Shown here one piece after another: positions 9,020 to 17,711 of a stretch of 64,000 bases of DNA. The stretch is from Psychrobacter sp. UBA3480 (GTDB lineage: Bacteria; Pseudomonadota; Gammaproteobacteria; Pseudomonadales; Moraxellaceae), in the NCBI RefSeq assembly GCF_002377945.1, contig NZ_DFQV01000017.1, positions 113,596 through 177,595 of the forward strand, written 5' to 3'. Numbering within the stretch: position 1 is the first letter of the stretch; each line of letters opens with the position of its first letter. The position numbers and the translations under genes are program-made. The notes under the pieces are model-generated. The model searched no databases and had not been told where the DNA came from. It saw only the letters and a list, made by a program, of their open reading frames with translations.

Positions 9020-10582
9020 ATGAACGACATCAAACAACTAACCCTACATCCTCGCCAGCTTAGCTTTGAAATGCTACGTGATATCTACGAGCAGCCTGTC
9101 ATATTGACACTACCCGAAAGTGATTATGAGGCGATAGATGCCTCGCACGAAGATGTACGTACCATCATTGCACGAGACAAAAGCGCATACGGTATCAACA
9201 CCGGTTTTGGCCTGTTAGCAAAGACACGTATCAGTGATGATCAGCTTGAGCTACTTCAGCGTAACCTGATCGTTTCTCACTCAGTGGGTACTGGTGACGC
9301 GCTACCAGATGGCGTGGTACGACTGATTATGGTGATGAAAGTTGCCAGTCTGGCGCAAGGTGTCTCTGGTGTACGCCGCGAGGTAGTTGATAGCTTACTT
9401 GGCTTAATCAATAATCAAATCACACCCAATATCCCAGCCAAAGGTTCAGTTGGTGCATCTGGTGACCTAGCACCATTATCACATATGACGCTTGCGATGA
9501 TGGGTGAAGGTGATGTGTTTGTCGCTGGCAAAAAAGTACTTGCTGCTGATGCTCTAGCGCAGCATGGACTTAAGCCAATCACATTGGCAGCCAAAGAAGG
9601 CCTTGCACTAATCAACGGTACGCAAGTATCAACTGCACTGGCATTACGTGGTTATTTTTTAGCGCGTGATTTGCTTGAGACCGCCACTATTGTTGGCTCG
9701 ATGTCGATTGATGCTGCAAAAGGATCCGATTCACCATTTGATGCGCGTATTCATGAAGTACGTGGCCATCATGGTCAAATCGAAATCGCCAAAGCACATC
9801 GTCAACTAATCAAAGGCAGTGCTATCCGTGCCTCACATGACGGCGAGCAAGACGATAGAGTGCAAGACCCTTACTGCCTACGCTGTCAGCCACAGGTCAT
9901 GGGTGCCTGTCTTGATATCATCAACCAAGCAGGGAAAACTCTGCTAATAGAATCCAATGCCGTAACTGACAATCCACTTATCTTTAATAACGAAGATGGC
10001 CCTGTCGCTATCTCAGGTGGTAACTTCCATGCTGAGCCTGTGGCTTTTGCCGCGGATATTTTAGCCTTAGCAATCGCTGAGATTGGCTCGATGTCTGAGC
10101 GCCGTGTCGCTTTGCTAATTGATGCCACTTTATCAGGTGGTCTGCCGCCATTCTTGGTCGATAATGCTGGGGTCAACTCAGGCTTTATGATTGCGCATGT
10201 GACGGCCGCAGCGCTGGCCTCAGAAAACAAATCTATCGCCCATCCAGGCAGTGTCGATAGTATCCCGACCTCTGCTAATCAAGAAGACCATGTGTCTATG
10301 GCCACCTATTGCGCACGACGCCTATACGAGATGGCACAAAACACTGCCACTATCATCGGTATTGAGTTATTGGCTGCTGGTCAAGGTATCGACTTCCATC
10401 GTGGACTAGATACGTCAGAGCCGCTGACTGTGGCACATCAGAAACTACGTGAGAAAGTGACTTTCTATGATAAAGATCGCTACCTCGCCCCAGATATCGA
10501 AGCAGCCAAGCAGCTGATATTAGACGGTACGCTTGCTGAACATTGGCAGTCACTACGCAGCGATTGGTACGAGTCTAAATAA
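9020..10582 (+). CDS. hutH: Histidine ammonia-lyase
   Basis: HutH removes ammonia from L-histidine to give urocanate, the first step of the pathway. The MIO cofactor-forming triad Ala-Ser-Gly is at residues 146-148 within [14 protein letters not shown]. Other family blocks are YGINTGFG (57-64), [20 protein letters not shown] and [21 protein letters not shown] start at the ATG at 9020, since AGGA is 8 bases upstream; the ATG at 8993 begins at the very edge of repeat copy C and would add nine residues. The resulting 520 residues fit the family. Confidence 0.97.
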   Translation: MNDIKQLTLHPRQLSFEMLRDIYEQPVILTLPESDYEAIDASHEDVRTIIARDKSAYGINTGFGLLAKTRISDDQLELLQRNLIVSHSVGTGDALPDGVVRLIMVMKVASLAQGVSGVRREVVDSLLGLINNQITPNIPAKGSVGASGDLAPLSHMTLAMMGEGDVFVAGKKVLAADALAQHGLKPITLAAKEGLALINGTQVSTALALRGYFLARDLLETATIVGSMSIDAAKGSDSPFDARIHEVRGHHGQIEIAKAHRQLIKGSAIRASHDGEQDDRVQDPYCLRCQPQVMGACLDIINQAGKTLLIESNAVTDNPLIFNNEDGPVAISGGNFHAEPVAFAADILALAIAEIGSMSERRVALLIDATLSGGLPPFLVDNAGVNSGFMIAHVTAAALASENKSIAHPGSVDSIPTSANQEDHVSMATYCARRLYEMAQNTATIIGIELLAAGQGIDFHRGLDTSEPLTVAHQKLREKVTFYDKDRYLAPDIEAAKQLILDGTLAEHWQSLRSDWYESK

Positions 10583-10605
10583 AGATTAATGGGCGGAGAG
10601 CAGTG

Positions 10606-11664
10606 ATGACAATAACGAGAACAACAGCACCGAATACCACTCACATTAGCCATACACCTGCTGATATGACCCAGTGGATAGGACGTACAGAGCCATTTGA
10701 GACTGCGCGTGCCCGCTATTGGTATCAGCTTGCTCAGCCTTACGAGGATCAAAATATTGGGCTAATTGGCTTTGCCTGTGATCAAGGCGTCAGACGCAAT
10801 CAAGGCCGCATAGGTGCTAGAGCTGCTCCACCATTGATTCGTCGAGCTTTGGCTACGCTGCCAGTCATCGCTGAATTGCAACAACGTTTTGATGGTCAAT
10901 TATCAACCTTATTGGGTGATGCTGGTGACATTCATTGTGATGATAATGATGGCCTTGCCGAGAGCACCCTTGAGCAAGCTCAGATTAAATATGCTGATGC
11001 AGTGAGCACTATTGTCAAGCAAGGTGGTCTACCCATCGGACTTGGCGGTGGTCATGCCATCGCTTATGGTAGTTTTTTGGGATTATGGCAGGCCTTAGAA
11101 AATACTAGCGAAACAACTATCAGCACAAACACAGCGCCTACTATTGGGATTATTAATTTTGATGCTCATCTTGATATTCGTCAGTCGGATGTAGCGACTT
11201 CTGGGACACCATTTCGCCAGATTGCCGAGCATCTTGACGCACATGGTCAACCCTTTCATTATTGCTGTATTGGCGTCAGTCGCTTTTCTAATACGGCAGC
11301 TCTCTTTGATCGTGCTGAGCAATTGGGCGTACAGGTCATTAGTGATGAAGACTGTCACTATCAGCCTTGGGATACACTTGCTGAGCGGGTCAAAAGCTTT
11401 GTAGATCAGGTCGATATTGTGTATCTAACCATCGATATGGACTGCTTACCATCTAGTGTCGTCCCAGGTGTGAGCGCACCTGCCGCCTTTGGCATTGAGC
11501 TGGGTTTCGTTGAGCGTATGGTCAAAACCATCATGGCATCAGGCAAAGTAAAAATGGCAGACCTTGCTGAGATTAACCCTACCTTTGATATTGACAGTCG
11601 TAGCTGCAAAGTCGCTGCTCGCTTACTGGCCACTATTGTAGAGCAGCACTTACTTAGCGCCTAG
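10606..11664 (+). CDS. hutG: Formimidoylglutamase
   Basis: A ureohydrolase-fold enzyme that hydrolyses N-formimidoyl-L-glutamate to glutamate and formamide, the last step of the direct route. Manganese-binding motifs are visible: GLGGGHAIAYG, INFDAHLDIR and TIDMDCLPSSVVPGVSAP. The start at 10606 gives 352 residues; GGAG at 10595-10598 is 7 bases away, and a GTG one codon earlier is possible. No hutF is present, which agrees with a one-step formimidoylglutamase route. It lies 23 bases after hutH. Confidence 0.95.
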   Translation: MTITRTTAPNTTHISHTPADMTQWIGRTEPFETARARYWYQLAQPYEDQNIGLIGFACDQGVRRNQGRIGARAAPPLIRRALATLPVIAELQQRFDGQLSTLLGDAGDIHCDDNDGLAESTLEQAQIKYADAVSTIVKQGGLPIGLGGGHAIAYGSFLGLWQALENTSETTISTNTAPTIGIINFDAHLDIRQSDVATSGTPFRQIAEHLDAHGQPFHYCCIGVSRFSNTAALFDRAEQLGVQVISDEDCHYQPWDTLAERVKSFVDQVDIVYLTIDMDCLPSSVVPGVSAPAAFGIELGFVERMVKTIMASGKVKMADLAEINPTFDIDSRSCKVAARLLATIVEQHLLSA

Positions 11665-11726
11665 GTCTTACAAACAAAGATCTTAAGACAAAAGATCACT
11701 CGCCTCCCAATAATTAGGAGCCTATT

Positions 11727-13040
11727 ATGAATGAATCAGAAAATTTTAAAGAGCAGACGCTCGACGAATCTACTATGACATCGTTTGATCAACTCATTAT
11801 CAATGCCAACATTGCGACGTTTTCAGCGAACTATGGTTTCGATATTTACGATAATTCAGATGCTAATAATATCCCATACGGTCAGTTAGAGAACGCGGCT
11901 ATTGGTATCAAAAGTGGCAAAATCGCTTGGATTGGGGCACATGACCAAATCGATACTCATCTGCCTAAATATCAAGATAGCCAAATCACAGACGTGGATG
12001 GTAAATGGATAACCCCAGGGCTTATTGACTGTCATACGCATATCGTCTATGGCGGCAACCGTAGCAATGAGTTTGAAGCACGATTACAAGGCGCTAGTTA
12101 TCAAGACATTGCCGCACAAGGCGGCGGTATTGTCGCGACGGTCAGTGCCACTCGCGCTGCCAGTATTGAAGCGCTATTTGCACAAAGTGAAAAACGCTTA
12201 ATCGCACTTATGAAAGAAGGCGTTACCAGTATCGAAATTAAATCTGGTTATGGCTTGAACTTAGACACTGAACGCAAAATGCTTACGGTCGCTCGCCAGC
12301 TTGGTGAAAAGTACGACATTCATGTAAGTACCACGTATTTGGCGGCTCATGCCTTGCCACCTGAGTATAAAAATCGTGCAGATGACTATATTGAGCAAGT
12401 CTGCGAATGGCTGCCGATTCTGCATTCAGAGGACTTGGTCGATGCGGTCGATGGATTTTGTGAAAACATCGCATTTAGTACAGAGCAAATCAGGCGAGTC
12501 TTTGAGGTCGCACGATCTTTAGATTTACCAGTCAAACTGCACTCTGAGCAGCTGTCCGATATAGGTGGTAGTGCCTTAGTTGCTGAATATAAAGGACTGT
12601 CGAGCGATCATCTAGAGCACTTGTCAGAAGAAGACATCAAGAAAATGGCGGCTAGCAATACCGTTGCCGTGATATTGCCAGGGGCATTTTATACGCTACG
12701 TGACACCAAGTTGCCACCGATTGAGGCATTACGTAAACATCAAGTCCCTATGGCTATTTCAACCGACTGTAATCCTGGCACCTCACCGTTGACGTCGCTG
12801 TTATTGGCGATGAACATGGGCTGTACACTGTTTTACCTGACACCCGAAGAAGTACTGGCAGGCTCGACTGTTTATGCAGCACAGGCTTTAGGACTATCTA
12901 ATAAGGGTAGAATAGAAGTGGGCTGTGATGCTGATTTAGCGCTATGGGATATCGCTCGTCCCGCTGACTTGGCCTATCAGATGGGCTTAAACCCTATCCA
13001 AGGTATCATGGTTCAAGGACAATGGCGCGACACAATGTAA
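11727..13040 (+). CDS. hutI: Imidazolonepropionase
   Basis: HutI opens the ring of 4-imidazolone-5-propionate to give N-formimidoylglutamate. It is an amidohydrolase-fold metalloenzyme with the metal motif [10 protein letters not shown] (near residue 100), [32 protein letters not shown] and [20 protein letters not shown] lies shortly before the ATG at 11727, and a second ATG at 11775 ([16 protein letters not shown]) gives a start nearer to most family members, so the first 16 residues are doubtful. It is the last gene of the hut operon and is followed by a terminator. Confidence 0.95.
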   Translation: MNESENFKEQTLDESTMTSFDQLIINANIATFSANYGFDIYDNSDANNIPYGQLENAAIGIKSGKIAWIGAHDQIDTHLPKYQDSQITDVDGKWITPGLIDCHTHIVYGGNRSNEFEARLQGASYQDIAAQGGGIVATVSATRAASIEALFAQSEKRLIALMKEGVTSIEIKSGYGLNLDTERKMLTVARQLGEKYDIHVSTTYLAAHALPPEYKNRADDYIEQVCEWLPILHSEDLVDAVDGFCENIAFSTEQIRRVFEVARSLDLPVKLHSEQLSDIGGSALVAEYKGLSSDHLEHLSEEDIKKMAASNTVAVILPGAFYTLRDTKLPPIEALRKHQVPMAISTDCNPGTSPLTSLLLAMNMGCTLFYLTPEEVLAGSTVYAAQALGLSNKGRIEVGCDADLALWDIARPADLAYQMGLNPIQGIMVQGQWRDTM

Positions 13041-13066
13041 TCAACCTACCTTCACTTATTATCATT

Positions 13067-13103
13067 AAAAAAGCCCCAGTCATTTAATGATTGGGGCTTT
13101 TTT
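13067..13103 (+). terminator. Terminator of the hut operon
   Basis: A 16-base stem (13067-13082 with 13088-13103, one G-U pair) has a 5-base loop and a T6 run. It lies 27 bases after the hutI stop. Confidence 0.9.
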
Positions 13104-13284
13104 AATAACAATGTTGCAAATTTTATGAAATTGAAGAAAAAAACCTTAATAACCTTACTTTAAATAGGGATTTACTATATCAATATTATTAGTAAGGATT
13201 TATAATACCCTTTTTTAAACAGGGTTATTTTTGGCTAACTATAGTTCATAAATAAAAATTAACAAACAGTATAGAGAAAGCGAT

Positions 13285-13647
13285 ATGCGTACAGATTCAT
13301 TTCAGCAGATATTGGAAGACTTAAACAGTTCATCAGCAGATGTTGAAGCATCTGCGCTAATCTCTAACGATGGTCTTATGATTGCTTCAGCTCTACCAAC
13401 CGGCGTGGATGAAGATCGCGTGGGTGCTATGTCAGCAGCATTATTATCATTGGGTGATCGTGCAGGACGCGAGTTGGCACGCGGTAGTATTGATCGCATT
13501 ATGATTCAAGGCGAGAAAGGCTACGTCATCATGACCTCATCAGGCGATGAAGCGGTACTCACCATCATGGCAAAACCCAATGCCAAGCTTGGCTTAATAT
13601 TCCTAGATATTAAGCGCGCCTCAGAAGCATTGGCAAAGCTTATTTGA
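13285..13647 (+). CDS. Roadblock/LC7 domain protein
   Basis: A 120-residue single-domain protein with the Roadblock/LC7 fold pattern: ASALISNDGLMIASALP, an amphipathic helix (DRVGAMSAALLSLGDRAGREL), a beta strand pair (IDRIMIQGEKGYVIMTSSG) and a final helix. Bacterial Roadblock proteins such as MglB usually regulate small GTPases or form dimeric scaffolds. No MglA-type GTPase gene is in the window. It leads a five-gene plus-strand cluster with a PAS protein, a PhnD-like protein and two unknowns. A long AT-rich leader (13104-13284) precedes it. The family call is good; the partner is unknown. Confidence 0.88.
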   Translation: MRTDSFQQILEDLNSSSADVEASALISNDGLMIASALPTGVDEDRVGAMSAALLSLGDRAGRELARGSIDRIMIQGEKGYVIMTSSGDEAVLTIMAKPNAKLGLIFLDIKRASEALAKLI

Positions 13648-13691
13648 TTGGCGACTGCTTATCGAATTTATTAGCTTTTAATTACTATAAA

Positions 13692-13798
13692 TATAGTCGG
13701 TTCAATATAGTTTGAATACAAGGAAGCCGAGTGAGAGTACTACAAGTAGTAGGCTAAGCAAGGCTGACACCGTATCCAATTTATAGAGGATTGACTAC
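13692..13798 (+). repeat. Dispersed palindromic repeat, copy B
   Basis: Opens TATAGTCGGTTCAATATAGT and closes AGAGGATTGACTA, with the shared interior AAGGAAGCCGAGTGAGAGTA and GGCTAAGCAAGGCTGACACC. It fills most of the gap between the Roadblock and PAS genes and would appear in a joint transcript. Confidence 0.8.
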
Positions 13799-13823
13799 AT
13801 AACGATCAACGAAGGAGATGACC

Positions 13824-14318
13824 ATGGGTTCTCCAATCCCTGATGCACACAAACCCGATATGCCTGCTGAGCAAATCACGATGACTTATCATGATGGCAC
13901 ATCACGGACTGTCTATGATACTGGTATAGAGCGCCCCTACCCAGACGGTAAGCTGATTGTCTCGCGTACCAATCTCGACGGTATCATCACTCACGTCAAC
14001 GACGCCTTTGTCGAAATCAGTGGCTATCATATAGATGAATTGATTGGCCAACAGCACTATATTTTGCGTCATCCTGATATGCCAAAAGCCGCCTATAAAG
14101 ACTTATGGAGTACTGCTGAGTCTGGACAAAAATGGCATGGCTATGTCAAAAACTTATGCAAAGACGGCAGTCATTATTGGGTCTATGCCACTGTGGTGCC
14201 TAACGTGCGTCGCGGCGAAATCGTCGGCTACACCTCGGTACGACGCAAACCATCACGCAGCAAAATTGAAGCGGCGATGACTCAATATGCCCAAATGAAA
14301 CAAGATGAGGAAGGCTAA
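13824..14318 (+). CDS. Stand-alone Aer-type PAS domain protein
   Basis: A 164-residue cytoplasmic protein made of one PAS domain (about residues 35-145) and short tails. The blocks ITHVNDAFVEISGYHIDELI, RHPDMPKAAYKDLW, WHGYVKNLCKDGSHYWVYA and GYTSVRRKPSRSKIEAA closely follow the FAD-binding PAS domain of the aerotaxis receptor Aer, so a flavin redox sensor is plausible. Unlike Aer it has no membrane segment, HAMP or signalling domain, so its output must go through a partner. Start chosen at 13824, since AAGGAG (13812-13817) is 6 bases away; the ATG at 13818 abuts it. The next gene starts 3 bases after its stop. Confidence 0.88.
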   Translation: MGSPIPDAHKPDMPAEQITMTYHDGTSRTVYDTGIERPYPDGKLIVSRTNLDGIITHVNDAFVEISGYHIDELIGQQHYILRHPDMPKAAYKDLWSTAESGQKWHGYVKNLCKDGSHYWVYATVVPNVRRGEIVGYTSVRRKPSRSKIEAAMTQYAQMKQDEEG

Positions 14319-14321
14319 GTC

Positions 14322-15071
14322 ATGACGACACACAATATGTTAATCGCCCCTGATTTCTCGCCTGATCGCTTTGCAGGCTGGCACATGTTCAACACCTTGA
14401 TTCAAAAACGTGCCAACTTAAACATGCATCTCAATATCCCTGCCTCTCACGCTGAGCAAGAGCAGGTCATTGATGCTGGTGACATTCAAATCATTTATGC
14501 CAACCCTTTTGATGCAGCCACTCTCATTCGAGAGCAAGGCTATCGAGCCATTGCCCGACCTATCGGCAAATCTGATGAGATGGTCATTGCAGCCGCAGCC
14601 AATAGCGCTATTAGCCGTTTGGAAGACATTCAAGTAGGGGCTACTGTCGCGATGGCTGACAACCGAGATGTCAAACTGATTGGTTTGCGATTGCTAGAAG
14701 CCGTCGATATAGAAGCCTCTGATCTCAACTGGGATGTGACCGAGACCTATCAAGCGGCTGCCCGCAAAGTCATCAAAGGTGAAGCCCAAGTCGCGTTCTT
14801 TTTGGCAGAGATATTTCATAGCTTCTCACGCTTGACCAAGACTCAGCTGTCAGTACTTATCGAAAGTGACTTGGCTGATATCAGTCATGTGTTACTAGTC
14901 AAAGAAGACTTTCCCGATGCACAAATCTTTCTAGAAGCCATCCTCAATTTGCACAACGATGACGATGGTAAAGAAGCATTGGCTGAGCTTGGCATGCCTC
15001 AAGGATTTGAGCCAATGAGCGAAGAAGATGCCGAATTTATGATTGATTTGATGCAGACATTATTGGATTAG
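14322..15071 (+). CDS. PhnD-like substrate-binding-fold protein without signal peptide
   Basis: A 249-residue protein of the PhnD/SsuA/transferrin-type periplasmic-binding fold: IIYANPFDAATLIREQGYRAIARP, then VGATVAMADNRDVKLIGLRLLEAV, and a C-terminal lobe with QVAFFLAEIFHSFSRL. PhnD proteins bind phosphonate or phosphite for ABC importers, but this one has no signal sequence (it begins MTTHNMLIAPDFSPDRFAGW) and no transporter genes nearby. It is therefore probably a cytoplasmic sensor or a scaffold that binds a ligand for the adjacent PAS and Roadblock proteins. It starts 3 bases after the PAS gene, showing tight coupling. Confidence 0.82.
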   Translation: MTTHNMLIAPDFSPDRFAGWHMFNTLIQKRANLNMHLNIPASHAEQEQVIDAGDIQIIYANPFDAATLIREQGYRAIARPIGKSDEMVIAAAANSAISRLEDIQVGATVAMADNRDVKLIGLRLLEAVDIEASDLNWDVTETYQAAARKVIKGEAQVAFFLAEIFHSFSRLTKTQLSVLIESDLADISHVLLVKEDFPDAQIFLEAILNLHNDDDGKEALAELGMPQGFEPMSEEDAEFMIDLMQTLLD

Positions 15072-15195
15072 TCGCTCAATCATTGTATTGATATCAAGCG
15101 CTATTTCTCTGGATTACATCATCGCTTGTCGTATGACATCATTACCACTGAAGCAAGCACCGTCGTAATAATAGCGATGATAGAAGGGTATTATT

Positions 15196-15819
15196 ATGTC
15201 TGATTCAGACCTTATTAAAGAAAATGAAAGAGTCGCACACCGAGTATTTCGGTTTTACTCTCGTAAAGTATTTTTGGCACCCAACAACCGTCACTTTCAT
15301 GAGCAGCGCATCAATGCAGCTTTGCTATTGACGGAGAAAGAGCCGTTACAAGGTGCTGTAGCGGACTTTTTTTATGGGTGCTGGTTTGATATCCCATATG
15401 ATGTAAACAATCTATTTACTCGTATCAAAGATCGTTTGTATCCTCATGTCCAGCAAGGCTTTCGCGAGTGCATTGATAAAAAAAGATACATTCAGCGCAA
15501 TAGTATGTTGGCCACTCGTTGGAGTGTGCTGATATCTCCTTCTCTCAATGAGCAAAAGCAACGGCTGCGTATCAGCAGCGATGATGCCCGAGAAATCGCT
15601 AAAGACATCACCACTGAGCTGATGCAAGCGCGTGAGGACAAAGACTGGGGTACGATTGAGCAAATCGAAAATGAGTTTTTTGCCCATTGTACTGCGCGCA
15701 ATGATCGCCTTGCGTTTTCGCTGGTATGGTTTCGCTTGGGTAGAAGTGACTGGCAGTTCGATGCGCGCTGGGACAACTGCCAACAACATCTCGATCAAAC
15801 TATAGTCAAATCCATATAA
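15196..15819 (+). CDS. Uncharacterised protein in the Roadblock/PAS cluster
   Basis: I do not recognise this 207-residue protein. It is soluble, largely helical and rich in charged residues and aromatics, with segments such as AHRVFRFYSRKVF, ADFFYGCWFDIPYD and SLVWFRLGRSDWQFDARW. It has no signal peptide or membrane segment. AGAAGGGTATTATT precedes the ATG. Its last five codons (IVKSI) and stop lie inside a reversed copy of the dispersed repeat beginning at 15801, so the C-terminus probably differs from that of relatives. Position suggests it works with the preceding PhnD-like and PAS proteins. Confidence 0.75.
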   Translation: MSDSDLIKENERVAHRVFRFYSRKVFLAPNNRHFHEQRINAALLLTEKEPLQGAVADFFYGCWFDIPYDVNNLFTRIKDRLYPHVQQGFRECIDKKRYIQRNSMLATRWSVLISPSLNEQKQRLRISSDDAREIAKDITTELMQAREDKDWGTIEQIENEFFAHCTARNDRLAFSLVWFRLGRSDWQFDARWDNCQQHLDQTIVKSI

Positions 15820-15905
15820 ATCCGCTACGTCGTCATCCTCGCTAAGCATACTAATGTATAACTTACGCTCGGTTTCCTTGTATCAAAATTATTTGAACTC
15901 AACGA
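15801..15905 (-). repeat. Dispersed palindromic repeat, copy D (reverse, overlaps CDS end)
   Basis: The reverse complement of 15801-15905 matches the other copies: GATACAAGGAAACCGAGCGT, TAAGTTATACATTAGTATGC, TTAGCGAGGATGACGACGTA. Interior identity with copy A is very high. The first 19 bases are also the 3' end of the preceding coding sequence, including its stop codon. Confidence 0.85.
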
Positions 15906-15947
15906 TCTGAAAGCCTAATTTGTCACTTATCAATCACTTTTATCATA

Positions 15948-16574
15948 ATGGTAGTTACTATGTCCTCTTACTTAAATGCTGATAAAACCTATCTTACCCT
16001 GACGCCAGCTGGTATTTTTGAGGCGTTTTCACAGAACGAACCGACTGATGAGCAGCTAGCATTACAGAATTTGCTATCTTATGATCAGACACTGCTCGCC
16101 GCTGACTGGCTTCAGCGCTATTCTGAACAATGGCTACAGAGCTTTATCGAAAAAGGTTGGATTGAAAAGCTGTCACTGTTTTTACCAGCGCCTAACTTGC
16201 CATTAGACCAGTTTTTGCCTTATGTCGTGGCGAGCTTATCTGGTAAACGCCGAGCCGCGATCGGCTCTGATGAAGGATTTTGTTTAGCGCGAGTTGGCTA
16301 TAGTCAAGAAGAAGCGGACATGCTCAGTGTCGCCGCCGCTGATTTTTCAGGCTTTATGCTCCGCCAAAAGCAACGTGGGTGGGCAGTAGAGAGTCAGGCA
16401 ATCTCGTTTTTTCAACAGGTCGACCTACTCATTCCTGAGACCAGCTTTGTGTTTTTATGGATAGATAATGCAGGCTACGTTCTCATCATCGATGGCGAAC
16501 CTCTGACCAACAGTCGTGCCTTTGTCGAGCTAGTATGGGCCCTTAAAACCTCTGGATTGAGATTTCTTAACTAA
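15948..16574 (+). CDS. Uncharacterised protein with a divergent Roadblock-like C-terminal region
   Basis: A 208-residue soluble protein. The first 95 residues are unrecognised. From about residue 100 the pattern RRAAIGSDEGFCLARVG, a helix (EADMLSVAAADFSGFMLRQK), then VFLWIDNAGYVLIIDGEPL and a final helix follow the strand-helix-strand-helix order of the Roadblock protein at 13285. I therefore infer a divergent Roadblock/LC7 fold. The start may be the ATG at 15948 or at 15960 (MSSYLNADKTY); neither has a clear ribosome site. It is the last gene of the cluster and is followed by a strong hairpin at 16656-16703. Confidence 0.7.
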   Translation: MVVTMSSYLNADKTYLTLTPAGIFEAFSQNEPTDEQLALQNLLSYDQTLLAADWLQRYSEQWLQSFIEKGWIEKLSLFLPAPNLPLDQFLPYVVASLSGKRRAAIGSDEGFCLARVGYSQEEADMLSVAAADFSGFMLRQKQRGWAVESQAISFFQQVDLLIPETSFVFLWIDNAGYVLIIDGEPLTNSRAFVELVWALKTSGLRFLN

Positions 16575-16993
16575 GGAGGTTTCTTAACTGATTTAATTCG
16601 CTTAATTCATTCCACTGTATCGTCTGATTTGTTGCTTAAGCTCGATCTTTTACGCGAGAATAAACAGTGCGCTTAGCTAAAGTTAAGCGTACTGTTTATT
16701 CTCATATAAGTATTTTTCGTATCATTCTTACCTATATCACTCTCTAGTATCGGCTAACTCTACGCAGCAATAACAATACTCTCAGAATTAACAATAACTT
16801 GTCAGAATTTAGGTCATACTCTTCTCATACACTTAAGTATTTTCTTGCCACAACTTAAGTTGCCACAAATCTCTAACCATTCAAACATCTATACAGCTTC
16901 CAATATTTTCATCATCTTTTCCAATGTTGTACCCTACCGAAATCGGCAACCCCTGCCAAACCTTGCATTCTTGCTTATTTTTTAGGACAGTTT
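16575..16993. other. Intergenic region with a 20-base-pair hairpin
   Basis: No ORF is supported in these 419 bases. The arms 16656-16675 and 16684-16703 pair over 20 positions (one G-U) around an 8-base loop. No clean T-run follows, so it may be a weak terminator or an mRNA-stabilising hairpin at the end of the Roadblock cluster. The rest is AT-rich sequence leading to the methyltransferase gene. Confidence 0.6.
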
Positions 16994-17674
16994 ATGACTT
17001 CGCTGACCACTGTGCGCGTGCGTTATCAAACGATTGAAATTGGCAATACCGACATTCATATTTGCACACTACGTGACAATCAACAATTTAGTGACCCTGA
17101 TGACGAAGCGTTAAATCTGGGTATCTGCTCCGCTTCTTGGCCGATGTTTGGGGTGATATGGCCTTCAAGCTTGGTGCTGGCCAATCATATGCTCGATTAC
17201 GATATTACAGGCAAACGTATTTTGGAAGTTGGCTGCGGTATGGCGCTCTCTAGTCTGCTACTGAATCATAGACATGCGGACATCACAGCGACTGACTATC
17301 ATCCAACGGTTGAGTATTTCCTTGATAGGAATACCACGCTGAATAATAATAAAGAGATTAATTTTGAGCGTTTAGATTGGGCAGAAGACAATAGCCATCT
17401 TGGCAAGTTTGATATGATTATCGGCAGTGACTTGCTCTATGAAGACCAACACATTGATATATTAGCTGAGTTCATTGACCGTCATGCTATGCCGACTTGC
17501 GAGGTCATCGTGGTCGATCCTGGTCGCGGTCGCAAAAACAAACTAACCAATAAGATGACTGAATTTGGCTTTAGTAGTAAGCATGTAAAACCTGAAAATA
17601 CGACTTATCTAGACTTGCCGTTTAAAGGGCATATTCTGACGTTTTCGCGAGATAATAGTAGCCAAACAGAGTAA
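16994..17674 (+). CDS. Class I SAM-dependent methyltransferase (METTL21/Nnt1-like)
   Basis: A 226-residue methyltransferase. Motif I is ILEVGCGMALSSLLL (about residues 76-90), followed by DITATDYHPTVEYFLDRN (motif II) and FDMIIGSDLLYEDQHIDIL, the D-x-Y-type post-motif typical of the methyltransferase family 16 group (lysine methyltransferase-like). The entry FGVIWPSSLVLANHML resembles the conserved W-x-A/S-x-x-L segment of those proteins. The substrate is unknown, possibly a protein side chain. It is a single gene, converging with the GNAT gene 37 bases downstream. Confidence 0.85.
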   Translation: MTSLTTVRVRYQTIEIGNTDIHICTLRDNQQFSDPDDEALNLGICSASWPMFGVIWPSSLVLANHMLDYDITGKRILEVGCGMALSSLLLNHRHADITATDYHPTVEYFLDRNTTLNNNKEINFERLDWAEDNSHLGKFDMIIGSDLLYEDQHIDILAEFIDRHAMPTCEVIVVDPGRGRKNKLTNKMTEFGFSSKHVKPENTTYLDLPFKGHILTFSRDNSSQTE

Positions 17675-17711
17675 AAGACAACCATCAATGCAATTAAGTG
17701 AGCACAGTATC

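Noticed and set aside
9886..10230. A 114-codon minus-strand frame within hutH
   Set aside because: It lies wholly inside a clear hutH coding region and has no family resemblance; a compositional shadow.
13067..13103. The hut terminator and the terminator at 1383 share the AAAAAAGCCCCA/TGGGGCTTTTTT core, suggesting a repeat
   Set aside because: Intrinsic terminators often share such GC-rich cores; flanks and loops differ, so I do not call a repeat.
14322..15071. A phosphonate ABC transporter
   Set aside because: The PhnD-like protein has no signal peptide and no permease or ATPase genes are nearby.
15412..15849. A 145-codon minus-strand frame opposite the 207-residue gene
   Set aside because: It covers the same bases as the plus-strand gene, and its start lies in repeat copy D. 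The plus-strand frame has the better ribosome site and operon context.
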